Made by a program: the position numbers and the translations under genes. 64,000 nucleotides of DNA, taken from the NCBI GenBank assembly GCA_030272585.1, contig BSYQ01000007.1, forward strand, positions 2,484,001 to 2,548,000, in the 5' to 3' direction. Under the pieces are notes generated by a model. It was given only the letters and a program-made list of their open reading frames with translations. It ran no database searches and was not told where the DNA came from. The first letter of the stretch is position 1, and every line of letters starts with the position of its first letter. This DNA is from Bryopsis sp. KO-2023. Taxonomy: Eukaryota; Chlorophyta; Ulvophyceae; Bryopsidales; Bryopsidaceae. This document shows positions 12,801 to 25,100 of the stretch, in pieces.

Positions 12801-13123
12801 AACGGAAGGAGAGGGAGGCGATCAAGACGATTTTGAACAAGAAAGTCAGGGAAAAGATCGACGAACTGAAAATCGGGATGGAGAAAGGCAGCCCTCAGGT
12901 GAATTCATTCGCAGTGCCTCAAGAGCTATCCTTTTGCTTTTCCTCCCGAGTTCTTTGGTTGTAAAACGGAGCCGAATAAGAAAAAAAAAGAATCAACAAA
13001 GGTGTTTTTTTCTTTTTTTCCCCAAAGGCCGAGGCACCCAGCCATCTGCTCCGAGCGGTGTATGATCTGGAAAAGCTGATTTCAAGCACCACAGATGCAA
13101 TCAGGAATTTGGAAAGGAGCTAG
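8027..13123 (+). CDS. Kinesin motor protein with N-terminal motor and coiled-coil tail
   Basis: Fourteen exons with GT-AG borders and matching phases: 8027-8140, 8522-8797, 8983-9046, 9207-9294, 9554-9743, 10031-10145, 10439-10600, 10963-11294, 11484-11700, 11846-12012, 12210-12388, 12557-12621, 12726-12898 and 13028-13123. They encode 745 residues. An acidic leader of 38 residues precedes the motor, which opens with [10 protein letters not shown]. The P-loop GQTGTGKT is at about 140-147, switch I (NEISSRSH) at about 253-260 and switch II (DLAGSE) at about 306-311. The motor ends near [13 protein letters not shown] at about residue 395. A coiled coil of some 200 residues follows, then a short C-terminal helix. 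No FHA, PH or armadillo domain is seen. The Y-NE-ISDLL and [11 protein letters not shown]-type motifs recall orphan kinesins of ciliated protists; the class is not settled. Confidence 0.93.
9797..9822. repeat. AT dinucleotide microsatellite
   Basis: An uninterrupted TA run next to a short A tract, inside kinesin intron 5. Confidence 0.9.
11356..11391. repeat. 18-bp direct repeat, two copies
   Basis: ATCGGGGTATTTATTCTT occurs twice back to back, inside kinesin intron 8. Confidence 0.9.
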
Positions 13124-13671
13124 CCAGCCCAAGCCATCCAGTTCTTTGATTATTTCTTTGTACAGTAATTCAAAATCAACCGCATGCACAAGCTCTCAAG
13201 CTCTGTAATTTTGGGATGTAAACATTTTTGATAGTTTCTAGGATATTTATTCCCCCTGTGGCTCCAATTTACCCTCCCCCCCCCAAAAAAAAAAATAAAA
13301 ATAAAGGGCAAATTATGATCAAAACGACCAACGGGGGAAACAGAAATTTGACGACGGAGAACATAGCATACACCTGCTTGGATTACAACAATCTCTTGTC
13401 CCCCCCCCCCTCCCCAAATTTTTCCCCGACAACGAATTTAAGCACATTTTACCCCCGACCCAGATTCCATTTTCTTCATCCCCCCCCGCCACCAAAAAAA
13501 AACAAATCCTCCATACGTTAAAGACAAAACCCATCAACGAAAGTAAAGAATTCGAAATGAGAAAGGCCGAAATGAAACATATACACATACACACATCATT
13601 ATATATATAGATCTATATCTATATATACTCTGCTGTGAAGAGAAATTCGAAAAAAAAAAAAGAAAAAAGGG
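13124..13671. other. Convergent intergenic region, kinesin and TBC gene
   Basis: Both neighbouring genes end here, so this holds two 3' UTRs. It has C runs and a C(9)A(11) tract at about 13276-13295, plus an AT-rich palindromic stretch near 13600-13626. No coding potential was found. Confidence 0.7.
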
Positions 13672-16600
13672 TCACCATCCTCCCAAATGACTGGATGATT
13701 TTCCGAAACTGCTTTGGTACATGAAAGCCGTGGATAGGATCATTTCGACTTCCTTCTCGGTCCAATTCGACGTGGGGAGTTTTTGGAGGAACATTATCAG
13801 ATCCTGAAATTCCATGTCGTGAATGATGTCGACCCAGTGCAAAAGAAAGGTCGCGCAAGTGTATGCCTGCAGAAAAAATAACAATTAGAATAAATAAATA
13901 AAGTTCATTATCAACAGCATGGATCGCTCACAATTCCAAACAACAATTGCTTATTTACGAAATTTATTTTGCGGACCACCAAACAACATCTTTCTTTCTT
14001 TCTTCCTTTCTTTATATCTTTATCGATTTTTACAACACAATTTTTTCAATTTTTTTTGGCCTTACCAAGAATTCGCTGAATTTGGTCCCTGCGGCCTCGG
14101 CTATGTAAGTGTCCCAAAGTCTCGGGGCCATTTCGAAAGGGAATTCCCTCAACAGCAAGCAGTTCACCCACCGAAATGCAAACTGCAGGAAATCCACTTC
14201 TTGGTTTTCGAAATGAAACGCCAGCTTCTGATTGATGCGACTGCACACAATACACACACACACATTTAATACATTTGTATTTATCTATTTAAAAAAAATT
14301 ATCTACATTACATTTTGCCAACATATCTAGATATCCATCTTGAAAAGAAAAAATAACATTATCGAACACCAAAAATGCCCAACAAATCATTGCAAATGAA
14401 CAGAATGAAAACCGTCATTTCTTTGAACAAGGAAATCAATAGACAAAAAAAAAGCCCTATCGATTCTCGTTATCGTAGAGTTCCGTTTTCTTGCTGGAGG
14501 AAAACCCAACACGAGAAAGGGCGACCAACTTAGTCAACATCAAGGAGCACCCCCTATGGGTTTAAAACGAGATTCAATTTATCGTTGAATGTGTTTGCAG
14601 GATTGCACGGCGAAGTCAACATCGAGAAGGAGCCCCCCATTCAGCGAGTCAAGTAGACTGCCATCGACGCACAACCCCGCTTCTATCTCAAAAAACGAAT
14701 ACCTCACGAGCTCTTTGACTTTAAAAACTGTCCGTTGGATTCCAGGCTGGGCCGAGGTGTAATGATCCTGAATTCCATCCAGCAATTTGCATAGGCACCA
14801 ATAGCAATCCGCCTCTATTCCCAAAACCACCTCCTGGTGCCGTCCAACAAACCACCAACATGAAATCAGACAATTCCACAGAATCTGAGAAGACCAACAG
14901 AACATGCGCGATAGATGCATGTCATGGAAACACTGAGTCAGACCAGGATTCAACCATGCTCTTGTGGATTTTCCGGCACTTCCTACGCATCGGTCGATTG
15001 CAAAAATATTTCGGTCCCTTGCTATCTTCAAAAAGCCCCCCCCCCTCTCCCCAGTTTTTCATTTTAATTGAATCTATTGCATGCTCCGTAGGAGAAGATT
15101 TTTCAAAACGTGGCGACATACCCTCCCCATTCCTTGTTTCTTTTTCCCTTTTTCCTGCTTTGAAAGAAAACATGTTTCGTTTTCGGAGCGCATCGGACAT
15201 CAAGGACATTATTCACAACTAAAAGTGGAAAGTTGCTCAGGACATTGCGGGGGTTCGTATTTTTTTCCGTAACACACCTCTGACAAATGGTCTAGATCCC
15301 AGGTCTCCCAGGATTCCATGCCCCCCTCGAAATGCTCGGAGGTAAAAACCACAAGGAATGGAGTTACTAAATCGTTGATTCCTTGCACGTATCCACTCGC
15401 AGGATGCCTGCCAACCCAAACCACCCAAATGAAAACAAGCCATATCTCTTTCGCAAAGTTACATCACGCGTTCATAGAGGTCATATAATCACTCTTCCAC
15501 AATTGATTGGATTTCTGATCCAGCAACTCTTTGAGCATCAAACCTCTCCACTGCATGACAGCAAGCTTACCATATCCAAGGTGCAATTTTTAACAAAATA
15601 AAAAGAACAAAAAAATGAATAAGCTTATAAATTACAAAAATAAGAAATGGACCTAAGCTCCATTTCTTAATTTTCTAATTTCTTAGCTTTTCTTTTGGAT
15701 TACTTATTCGTTTACTTCTCACTTCTCTTTTGTTTTTGGCTCATCCCCCATCCCCCCCTCCCTTTTTAGAATTCAAAGGACTCCACATGTATCAGCCACA
15801 CACACACATGTCCGGGCTTTTGCGCGAAAGCCTGTACATGTAAGTTCCATTAAAAAACCAAAACAAAACAACCAAAACAAACAGAAAAACACACACACCT
15901 TATTCCCCAAATATAAAGTATTCGCTCCAGAGATTTCTGAATGACTGCGTGTTGAAAGAACGGCACTCCGGGGGCTGTGCGGGGGACATCCACCGCCACT
16001 TGCCTCAGGGCGCCCAACTCCTCCTCCGATCTTTGATTGTTCGCAATGTCATAATACTCCGGAACCATGTTCAGGTATTCTTTTCTCTTCCTGGCCAAAA
16101 CGGAGGCTTGTCTTTCCCTGCATCAGACAGCCCCCCAAAAAATCGTCTGAATTAACACCAGCCCAAGCTTTCATAAACGAACAAGGAAAATCAAGAAGCG
16201 TGAAATTAGTAGTAGAAATTCTGAGCATGGAAATGAAATAAAAGACTATGTATTATCCAGGTGGGAAATAAACAACACCGTTGATTGCTGGTCGAAATGA
16301 ATGACAGGATGACTCACCGATTGGGAGGTAGATATCCCAGCAGAAGTCGCCAACATTCGGGTCGGAGTTGGGGGGGGATGCCACTCCATGATATTTCCCT
16401 CAACTCGTCCATTTTGATCTGAACAGCCAAACAAAAAATCCTCACAAAGACAAAAAAAATAGAGGTGGCACCTTTTGAACTCAAATCTTCCTGCACCCAA
16501 TTCTGAAAACAAATTTGTGGACTGTGACCTCAATTTTTTCCTCATTCCAGGTTTGCGATGCGATGTTTGTTTTTTGTTCAGGGGCCAGCATCATAATCTC

Positions 16601-16972
16601 CTGAAACTTTCACTCGGGATTTGGAATGGGAAATGGAAAACAAAACCCGCCTGTACCATATCGGTGTCGAGAATGCGATTGAATTTCTTGTATGCGATCG
16701 TTGATTTGCTCCTGGAGGCGCTGGTGAAAGAGGAAGATGTGGTGGCATCCAGCCCCCCGTCGACCCTCCGGCTGCTGTCGGTGTCCTCCGGAGCCACATC
16801 ATTGCTGCCACTATTTGAGACTTGTTCTTGCGGGCTGCCACCTTGGGCATCCTGTTTCGCCCAGTCACATCATTTGCTTTTTAATTGGTGTTTTCAGTTC
16901 GTCAGTCAAGAAAAAGGACGTTTAAATGGAAATGTTCACTTGAAAAAACAAGGAAAATGACAGTTGAGATTT

Positions 16973-17004
<32 letters not shown>

Positions 17005-17539
17005 GTGAGGATCAAATTTTTTTTTGGTTGCAAAACAAGTTATAATTCAGTTGTGGGTGGGGTCATTGGACATCATTCAATATCATCGAATGCTAATCAA
17101 TGTAAAAGGAATCATAGGAAAAGGTGCAATGAAATGCACTCCACCCTGAGTCAACCCCACACCAAAGCGCTGGAGAAGCCGCAGCTCCTACAGGTGGTTT
17201 CTAAAAATAGAATAACAATCTTTTTTTCCCCCAAAATGCGCACCTTGGCGTTGAACTTTTGGGCTGCTTGGTGCCCATTCTTGCTGGTTGCAACGGAGGC
17301 GTCTTCGGGAGGAGGGACAGGGCCATTCGAATCCTGAACAGCCACAGCGCTGGGTTCATCCGGCTCCTTCCTGCTCACTCGCACCGTTCCAGGACGACTG
17401 CGAAACAAACTGCCAGACACACAACTCAATACCCACGACCTGCGTCGGAAGAATCGAACGCGCTGCTCACGCAAAAACTGCAAGAAATACAAAAATGTAA
17501 GAAAACATTCCAGTGACGAGAAACAAGGGTCCCAACCAT
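13672..17539 (-). CDS. TBC domain Rab GTPase-activating protein, TBC1D22/Gyp1 type
   Basis: Phase-consistent exons on the minus strand: 17440-17477, 17244-17409, 16657-16851, 16318-16418, 15899-16090, 15278-15407, 14703-14812, 14066-14240 and 13672-13866 (TGA at 13672). The first ATG is uncertain; one candidate is at 17539. A Ser/Gly/Pro-rich, presumably disordered N-terminus is followed by the FNRILDTDM helix and the TBC core: ELREISWSGIPPQLRPECWR, then VAVDVPRTAPG with the arginine finger, then HPASGYVQGINDLV with the glutamine finger. Later come LLDGIQDHYTSAQPGIQ and FRWVNCLLLREFPFEMAPRL. Both catalytic fingers are intact, so an active GAP is expected. Gyp1-type proteins act on Ypt1/Rab1-class GTPases at the Golgi; that substrate is inferred from the family. 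Confidence 0.92.
16970..17000. repeat. T(21)G(10) tract
   Basis: Homopolymer block in an intron of the TBC gene (C(n)A(n) on the transcribed sense). Confidence 0.9.
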
Positions 17540-18312
17540 CGATTGAACGAGCAAAAGGGATTGGCCTATGCGGTCGAGTGCCAGCGAAAAAACGGCAAGA
17601 AGTGAACAAATGATTAAACGGGAGGGGAAACCCCACCGCGAAGCTAGTGCAGTGGAATGGGGTGTCGACATGGTTTTTATTCTTTCTTTCAATTTTTTTT
17701 GTTCTGTGCTTGGTCTACCTGTGCACGTTACGAAGACTGCTACCAATCTGCTCCAAACGAGACTTGCCGTCGGAGGCCATATTTCCAGTTCGTTTCGTGT
17801 GTGTTTTTTTCCGCCAAGCTTCCAAGTGTGCACTCTTTGAAGAAAAGTGAAATGCACTCTTTCTGGGCCCTTGTTGGGATCGAAAAAATGACGTTAATTA
17901 GTTGGATGATGGGGGGGTCCCTCATCCAACTCATTGATGTCACATTTTTTTTTTTTTTTTGGGGGGGGGGGCATCCTGGCCAGCAAAAACAATGCAGACA
18001 AACAAACATCAATTACATAAAAAACTGGCCGGGAAAACATTCATCACCATCCAAATAATCCAGTTCCTCCCCCCCCCCCAAGAAAAAAAAAAGGAAAAAA
18101 GAGAAAAACAGGAAAGATGCTGGATCCCCAATAAGCATACAATGTCAGTACAGTTTATGGTGAATGGGTCATTTTGAGCAGTTTTTCTCTCTAGTGGGGG
18201 ATTGAATTTCCAAGTTGTCGCCCCACGTCATCACAGGACGTTTTGATTTCAGGCACAAGAAATCGATCCCCAGTGCAAACCAACCGCTCCTGTCCAGCTC
18301 GATTTCCGAAAA
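17540..18312. other. Divergent intergenic region, TBC gene and gamma-CA-like gene
   Basis: No gene is visible. It contains a T(16)G(11) tract at 17945-17971 and a C-rich/A-rich tract at about 18068-18091, which together read as an imperfect inverted pair. Promoters of both flanking genes should lie here. Confidence 0.6.
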
Positions 18313-20091
18313 ATGGCGCTGTATCGACTCGGAATGATGGTAAGGGAAACGGGGCAAGCCCTGGAAAGGGTTGGCTGCCGTCTGCAAGGGGTCGACGCCT
18401 TCAAGGAGGACCGTAAGTCATCTCTCCACACCTGTAACTGCGTTTTTATCAGCGTTACCTTGACCACGGCTTTGTGGTTGGGGAGGGGGGGGATTCAGAT
18501 AATAGCTGAGTTCATGTTTTCTTTCCTGTGGCACGTGCTGAAGGAACAAGCAAAATGAAAAAGTTCCTTCCTGTAGAATTGGTTGCAGGATTATGCTGGA
18601 AACCTATTAGATTTTGCCTATTTTATCTTGAAAAAGGGTGATCCTGTGGGGTGTCATTTCAAATTGCCATTGAAAGAAAGATTGCATGCGTCAGGTCTAT
18701 AATTTCGCTTGAAACATTGGTCGGTCCAGTGGGTGCAAACCTGATGCACTGCAATAAACATATGTTGAGTGTGAAGGGCCCCTGGTTATGGAATCTGGGT
18801 TATTAACTAGTGGTGCACCACCACACCATATGCTTACCAAACTCAACAGTAGAAACGATTCCCATGTCTGCAGTGAATCTTGTTTGTGTTGGTGATGCCC
18901 CCCAGTTTTTCGTCACAGATCCATCATGAACCTGGAAACCATAAAGCCGATGTTGGGGGGAGGCTCCTGGGTTGCTCCGAATGCCGCGGTCGTCGGAAAC
19001 GTGTCCATTGGTGAAAAGTCCTCCGTGTGGTATGGAAGCGTCGTGAGAGGTGGGCATCCTGGGGCTGGGGGTGGTTAAAGCGAGCAGTTGGTATTGGTAA
19101 TGGATGGGATGCCGTAGGATTCGTTAGTTTACCCCCTTGTTTTGATATCGCTAAAAAGGTTCTGTACAATGCCTAACGATTGGTGGTGTGAATCCTAAGT
19201 AACGCCGAATGCATCTGTAGCAGTCAGGATATCAAGGGTTGACTTCATATTAGCACAATTGTTCTGTCCATATCAACAGATATGTCTATATATTTATTCT
19301 TCTTTTTTTCTGGTCAAGAAAGGAGTTGGTCCTGAAACACTGCACAAGATCGATATCCCCCCAAGAAACACATCTTGAATTTTTCAATCCATAGGTTGCG
19401 TGCATCTGTGTAGGGGCTTTTGGATAATTTTGAAATTGACAAGCGGTAGCAGCGTACTCCATTCCATCATAACCTGTCTGTTTGGTTTTTAAAAATCAAA
19501 TATAGGCGACGACAGCCCCGTCGAAATCGGCTCCAACTCAAACGTTCAAGATGGATGCACTGTGGGTGGTATCATCACAGAATACCCCCAGAGGCTACCC
19601 ACAAAAATTGGGGACAATGTCACAGTCGGACATGGAGCCACTCTCTCGGGCTGCACCGTCGAAGATGAGTGCCTCATAGGAATGGGCTCCACTCTGATGC
19701 CAGGATCCAAGGTGATTGCAACACCAATAAACACAGGTTTCTTTTTTTTTGTTTTTGCTTTTGAAATTCAAGGCTTTGTTACGACGGGTTTTCCCCCCAG
19801 GAAGCACCATATCGTATCCATGCATGTTTTTGTGGGTTGGTGGATTTTTGAAATCGGTCGGTGCAATCCTGGCAGGTTGAGAAGGGTTCGATGGTTGCCG
19901 CTGGGGCTGTCATCCCCCCGGATGCGGTGGTCGGTTCAGGGGAGCTTTGGGGGGGTAATCCTGCGAAGCTTCTCAGGAAATTAAAACAGCCAGAGGCCGA
20001 TTTCTTGCCGGTGTCGGCCGACAAATACTCGGAGCTCGCAGCCAAGCATTCCACTGACGTTACCAACCTTGTGAAGAATGTAACTAGCTGA
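18313..20091 (+). CDS. Gamma-carbonic-anhydrase-like protein (complex I type), active site degenerate
   Basis: Four exons (18313-18412, 18906-19049, 19506-19711, 19876-20091) encode 221 residues, the usual length of this family. The N-terminus (RETGQALERVGCRLQG) and the RHRSIMNLE block match gamma-CA subunits of mitochondrial complex I in plants and many protists. A left-handed beta-helix follows, with hexapeptide repeats such as VVGNVSIGEKSSVWYG, VTVGHGATLSGCTVEDE and ELWGGNPAKLLRKL. Of the three zinc-binding histidines only one, H124, is present: the first is Gly102 (VGG instead of VHV) and the third is Ser129 (LSGC instead of LHGC). It is therefore probably a structural gamma-CA-like subunit without carbonic anhydrase activity. 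Mitochondrial location is inferred from the family. Confidence 0.93.
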
Positions 20092-21030
20092 TTGCCATGT
20101 ATAAATGAGTTTCTCGAGGTGGAGAGGGCAAAGATCTGATGACATCAAGGAGGGTCGGGGGGGTTTGTAGACTGTGTGTAGGGCTGCTGTGTGTTGCCGA
20201 CTTCATAAAAAGGTGCAAATCTAAGGTTGCAAATGTCCATACGTACATCGATGCATTCCGCCTGCCACGGTGAAGTATGATGAAGGCCAACCAATTCCCC
20301 TCTCTGATACCGTGCAAGCCAACGGGTATATAGTGTAAAGTTGCTAGTGTTACAATCACTGCTCTGCGAGGAACCCAGATCAAACCCAGATCTCGTGGAA
20401 ATACTCCATCCCTCAGCATCAAACATCAGGAAGGAGGCACATGCAGTTTGGAGAGCCTCCAGCCAAAACTGATCAACTCAAAAAAGAAAAAATCAACTCA
20501 AAGAAATCCACTGAATGTCCTGCAATGATACTGTCACATTTGGCTTCGAGAATCGATCGGAAATGTTCTGGGCCGGCGCCCACTTCCAGCGCCCAGACGC
20601 GAGATGCTTCCGGAAACCGAACCGTTGGAAATCTCTCAACAGGACGTCCGCGGACGCCGCTCGATTGGTCAGCACCACCAACACCACCCACCCATGCGAG
20701 TATGCATGCTCGCCACTCGCACATGTCTGCGCTTCCCCGCGAAATCCAACCACCAGTCTTTTCACGCCAGCTGTAGTACTCGGGGAGTTTACTCCGCCGA
20801 TCTCCGAGGTTGACGGTTGGCAGGTCGGACAAATCTTGACAGTCAGAGTCGAGCTGTGTACGGCGACTGTACGATCGCATGGCGGAGCTTGGGTTTTTGT
20901 TGCCAGTTCCCTCCCTTCGAGCCCTCTCCAGGCAGGCTGAAACTCTACGTTAGTCGCTGCAGCCTGGCCACAATATTTCCAAAAGGTGATATAGAAAGAA
21001 GTATTATTCTGTAGTCGGTATCGGGGAGCG
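20092..21030. other. Intergenic region between gamma-CA-like gene and Ser/Arg-rich gene
   Basis: Open frames exist on both strands at 20440-21000 but overlap each other and show no domain, no splice structure and no conserved motif. Nothing is annotated. The promoter of the following gene is expected near 20950-21030. Confidence 0.5.
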
Positions 21031-22179
21031 ATGGACGTTGAGTACGACTTCGACGAGACGGTCTTCAACATCGTTCGATGTAACTGGGCTGATGAGGTGG
21101 AGGACTCTATCGAGTTGGAACTCCTCTCTTCGAACTCGACAGGGAGCGACATGTCCACGAGCTGTACGTACAATCCCACGCCGGCTCAACCCGCGATGCC
21201 GTTGAATCTCATCCGGAGCGGCAAGCACGTCGCGAAGGGCAACCGCAGTGCGAGGGGGGCTGGAGGTGCCGGCAAAGTGCGTTTGGTGAAGGAGCGACCT
21301 TGCCAGAAGGTCAACGTGGGCGATAAGAAACAGCAGAAAAAGAAAAAAACGAAAGGGCCCGGGGGCGAAAGCAGGGGGAGCGGTTCTGAGAAAAGAAAAA
21401 AATCTGAGGACAGGCCCAAAGGAAGCAAGGGCGGTGAACGAGGTTCAGGGAAACAAGTCCCCAAATTGGGAGGTAATAGTTCGTTTTGTTTTTGCCTGGA
21501 TGCGGTTCCAGGGCTTTTTTTTTTTCGACAGTATGCAATTAAAAAAACCTAACTAGGGCCTTGCGACAAGGGGTCAGGAAACGTAGAGGTCGTAGCATCT
21601 GACGTTTTGCATTTCCGTTCCCCGAGCGGCTTATTGTTTTTTTCTCTTCAAATTGGCTCGATGGAAAACCCACTGTTAGGATTTGCCCTTGAGGGCGTTC
21701 ACGTGGTCGTTTGCAGGAAGTGGTTCCGGTGCGAATAAGAGAAAGGAGAGCGCGTCACGGTCAGGGAAAGATTCTTCCCCGCACCGTCGCACGCAATCTC
21801 AGCCCTTGCCGCTGCAGCAGGTGCAGCAGCAGGAGCAGCATAAAGCCATGACGACTCCTTTGCTTGAGAAGAGGGGCTCGAGGGCCGACACCTCCTCAGA
21901 CTGGAACATGGACAAGATCAAGGCTGTCCACTCGCCCAGCTCCCCGTCGAAGTCGCCCGACTCCGCTCGGAGGCACCGCAGAGGTAGCGCGACGAATCGG
22001 AGCAGCGGGAGCTCGACTTCGCGGAGCGGATGCTCCACGGCGCGCAGTGTCGCTTCCCGTGCGGACACCGAAGAATGGACGCGACCGCTGAGAGTCAATA
22101 CCGATAGTAGTCGAAGTGACTCGAGCAGGCGCTCGGAGTCGGGGAGAAGCAAGCGCGAGATGTTCCACAAACGAAACAG
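21031..22179 (+). CDS. Ser/Arg-rich basic disordered protein, function unknown (3' end unresolved)
   Basis: Exon 1 (21031-21472) and exon 2 (21717-22179) join in phase. The N-terminal 35 residues are acidic and hydrophobic (MDVEYDFDETVFNIV), then the chain turns strongly basic with Lys/Gly/Ser runs. Exon 2 is dominated by Ser, Arg and Gln, including SSDWNMDKIKAVHSPSS and many RS/SR dipeptides. No known domain is visible. It could be a nuclear or RNA-associated protein, but that rests only on composition. After the donor at 22180 the next acceptor may be at about 22239 or 22487; neither gives a clearly better C-terminus, so the end is left open. Confidence 0.55.
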
Positions 22180-25100
22180 GTGGGTTGGAGCGTTTTTTTT
22201 TTGGTGTGTAGCACGCTTACTAACGCTCCCCAAAACAGATCTGGAAATTTTTGTTTCGAGATTCGGCATGGGAAATGCTCCTGGGGGGTGGTTTTCTTAA
22301 TTGGCTTTTCACGGCAATCAATCTGGTTGCAAATTCGAATCGTGTGAAGGAGGAGGAGGAGTTGGTGTTTTTTTCCATTATGGATTCCCAAACCATGTCC
22401 TGTGAAGAGGAGGTGGTGGCTTTTTCGAAGCAGGAACTTGATTTTGATACGTTTATTCTTGTTTTTTTTTGTTGCAGATGAAGATTCTGCAAAGACGAAC
22501 GAGGGCTGTCTCTCCTTTGAGTGCGACAGTGCCGGTCGGTGTTTTGCTGGAGGGTTGGGATTCATACGAAGACGATACCTGTTGATTTTAGTGACACGTT
22601 TCACATTACTGCTGGGGGGAGGTGTGTGGGGGGGAAGGGGGGGGGGGCAAGCGCTTCCCGGATGTACAATTTGGCCGTGAAATTTCGGGTGTGGTGAACC
22701 AGCGAAGAGGTATTGGGAGGAAGAGAGCGAGTAAGGCACGCTCCTCCTGTTTAGAGATGTTTTAAGGAAAAAAAGGAGAAAAGAAACAGCTTTTTTTTGT
22801 TAATTTGGTTCATTGGGCCAGTGATTTTTGATGCTGGTCCTGTATGCAATTGTTTCGCGTTGGGGATCGCCCTGCGGCTGTGTGAAAAAAAAAGGAAACA
22901 AAATGTGAGATAGAGAAAGAGTGAGAAAAAAAAAGAGAGAGAGGCCTTTTTGACATTGAAGAAAAGCTTTCCCAGGTCCTTCGTGTTGGATGGTGCTTTT
23001 TTGGATTGCGATTACGAGCTTTCGCGACTTTGGTTTTTTTTTCCCCCTCCTTACCGGAGCACTCTCTCTGGAAAGAAAATGAAACAAAAGGAGAGAGTTC
23101 GGCTTGGGGTGGAAGGAAAAAAACCCAGAAAAATGGTTTATTTGGTTGCGTCTGGATAATTTTTTGGCGGAGATATGAGAGACTCTTTCGATCGCCATGC
23201 CACCTATGTTTAGCATTCTTTTTTTTTTTTTTTTTTTGACCTTTACTTTTTTTTTCAATGGTTTTTATCCTGATTTTTTTTTTTCATTCATCTTTTTCTT
23301 TTTGATATTCATTTCTGCCACATGGATGATGGCCGACAAAAAAGGAGCACCATCATGGGAAGAGAAGAGGGGAGGAAATTCAAGAAAATGCAACTGTACA
23401 GTTGTGTAAAGAGAAAAATGGAGAAAAAAGAAGAAGAAAAAAAAAGTGAAGAGAAAAAAGGAAAACAATTAGAAGAAAGAAAAAAAAAAAAAAAGTAATG
23501 TGAGAAGAGATATTGATTAAAAAGATTTAAAAGGTTAAAAAAAAAGAAATGTGGGTGGCAAGGTTTGGTTTTTTTGTTTATGATGTCTCTCTCTCTGCTG
23601 AAAGCGTAATGTGTTTTGCACCATCCGATTTTTGTTCGGAGTTTGACTGGGGGGGGAAGGGTTTTATGGTCGTCTTCTCTTTTTTTTTTTTTTTTTTGGA
23701 GGATGTTTTTTTTTCACTGAAGCTTGCATGGCTGAAGACTGAGAGTGCTTCACCCAAGAAGGAATGGTGACCAGGGGAAAAAAAAAAGGGGGGGGGGGGG
23801 GGAGAAATTGGGAAGGGAACGGGTTTTCCAGGGGGGGCTGGGAAGTAATGGTAAGGGAAAAAAAAGAAAAGGAGAATACAATGTTTGTATATGACAGGTT
23901 TCTAGGATTAAATTGATATGATGACTTCACCCGAAGACAAGTTTGAGGTATGGGGGTGGGTTTTAAATTACGGTTGTAGAAGACGTTGACAATCGCAGCA
24001 GGAAATGAGGAAGAAAGAAAAAAGAAAAAGAAAGAAAAAAAAAAGAAAAAAAAAATCATGTGGGGGGTTTCTCAGGTGACAAAATCAATGCCAGGGTGTG
24101 GATGTGAGATTTGACATTTTCTTTGCGGGAAGGGGGGTTTGTCAGGGAATATGTCGAAAAAGAAAACAAAAAATTAGAAGAAGAAGAAGCTAATTTGCTA
24201 ATTGTTCGGAAACCCTCTTCTTAGAAGGAAGGCCAAAAAGTAAAAAGGAAAAAAAAAAAATCGGAAAAAAATCGGAAAAAAAAAAGGACGAACAAAACTT
24301 TTTGGAGGGTTTTTTAATTTGCATCTGGGTGTTTTTGTCTACTGTGTGGCTTACTGTGGTTTTAAAGAGGTCGGAGAGTTTGGTTTATAGCTTTCTCTGG
24401 TGTGTAGAATGGGTTTTGAGGTGTTGTGTGCTGAGTTGGGTGTAGAAGAAGAAAGGGAAGGTTTAAAAGGAAAAAGAAAAAAAGAGAGAGAAAAAAAAAT
24501 GGGGAGTTTTAAAAAAAAAAAAGGGATGGTTGAATTTTGAGATTTTTGGGTGTTACAAAAGAAGAGAAAAAAAAGAGGGAGATTTAAAAAAGAAAAAAGA
24601 GGGAGAGATCATGTTACGAATCGAAAGAGAAAAAAAGAATTCAAAAAAAAAAAGAAAAAAGTTTTATGCACCAGAGACTGAAAAAAAAAAAAAAAAAATC
24701 GAGGAGATAATTAGTGGAATGCAGGGGGTGAAAGGTGTGAAGAAAAAAAAAAGTGAGGAAGAAAAAAGTGTGATGATGACTTGGGAGTTTGGTAGGTTTG
24801 CTTGTTTGGGCGGTTTTACTACGCGCGGTGGACAGTTTTGGTAGCCCTGTGAATAATGTTGTTGCCGCATATACAGCAAAATTATGTATGGTTTTGAATG
24901 CAGACAGACATGTGCAGATGAGATTGTCCTTTCGTTTTGTTTTGCGTGGGTGTGTCTGTGTTATCTCTTGTTGCGTTCTGTTTTTTTTTCCCCTGACTCA
25001 ATTTCAAATGGCATAAAAAAGATATTTGGCCAATCTGGGGGGGAGAGAGAAAAAAGTAGAGAGAAGAGGACGAAAAAAAAAAGTTTGAAAAACTGCAAGT

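Noticed and set aside
13600-13626. AT-rich palindromic stretch as an origin or terminator
   Set aside because: Simple TA-rich microsatellite between two 3' ends; nothing specific supports a function.
20493-21179. Long minus-strand frame of about 228 codons
   Set aside because: It runs antisense through the start of the Ser/Arg-rich gene, shows no domain, and overlaps another frame on the plus strand.
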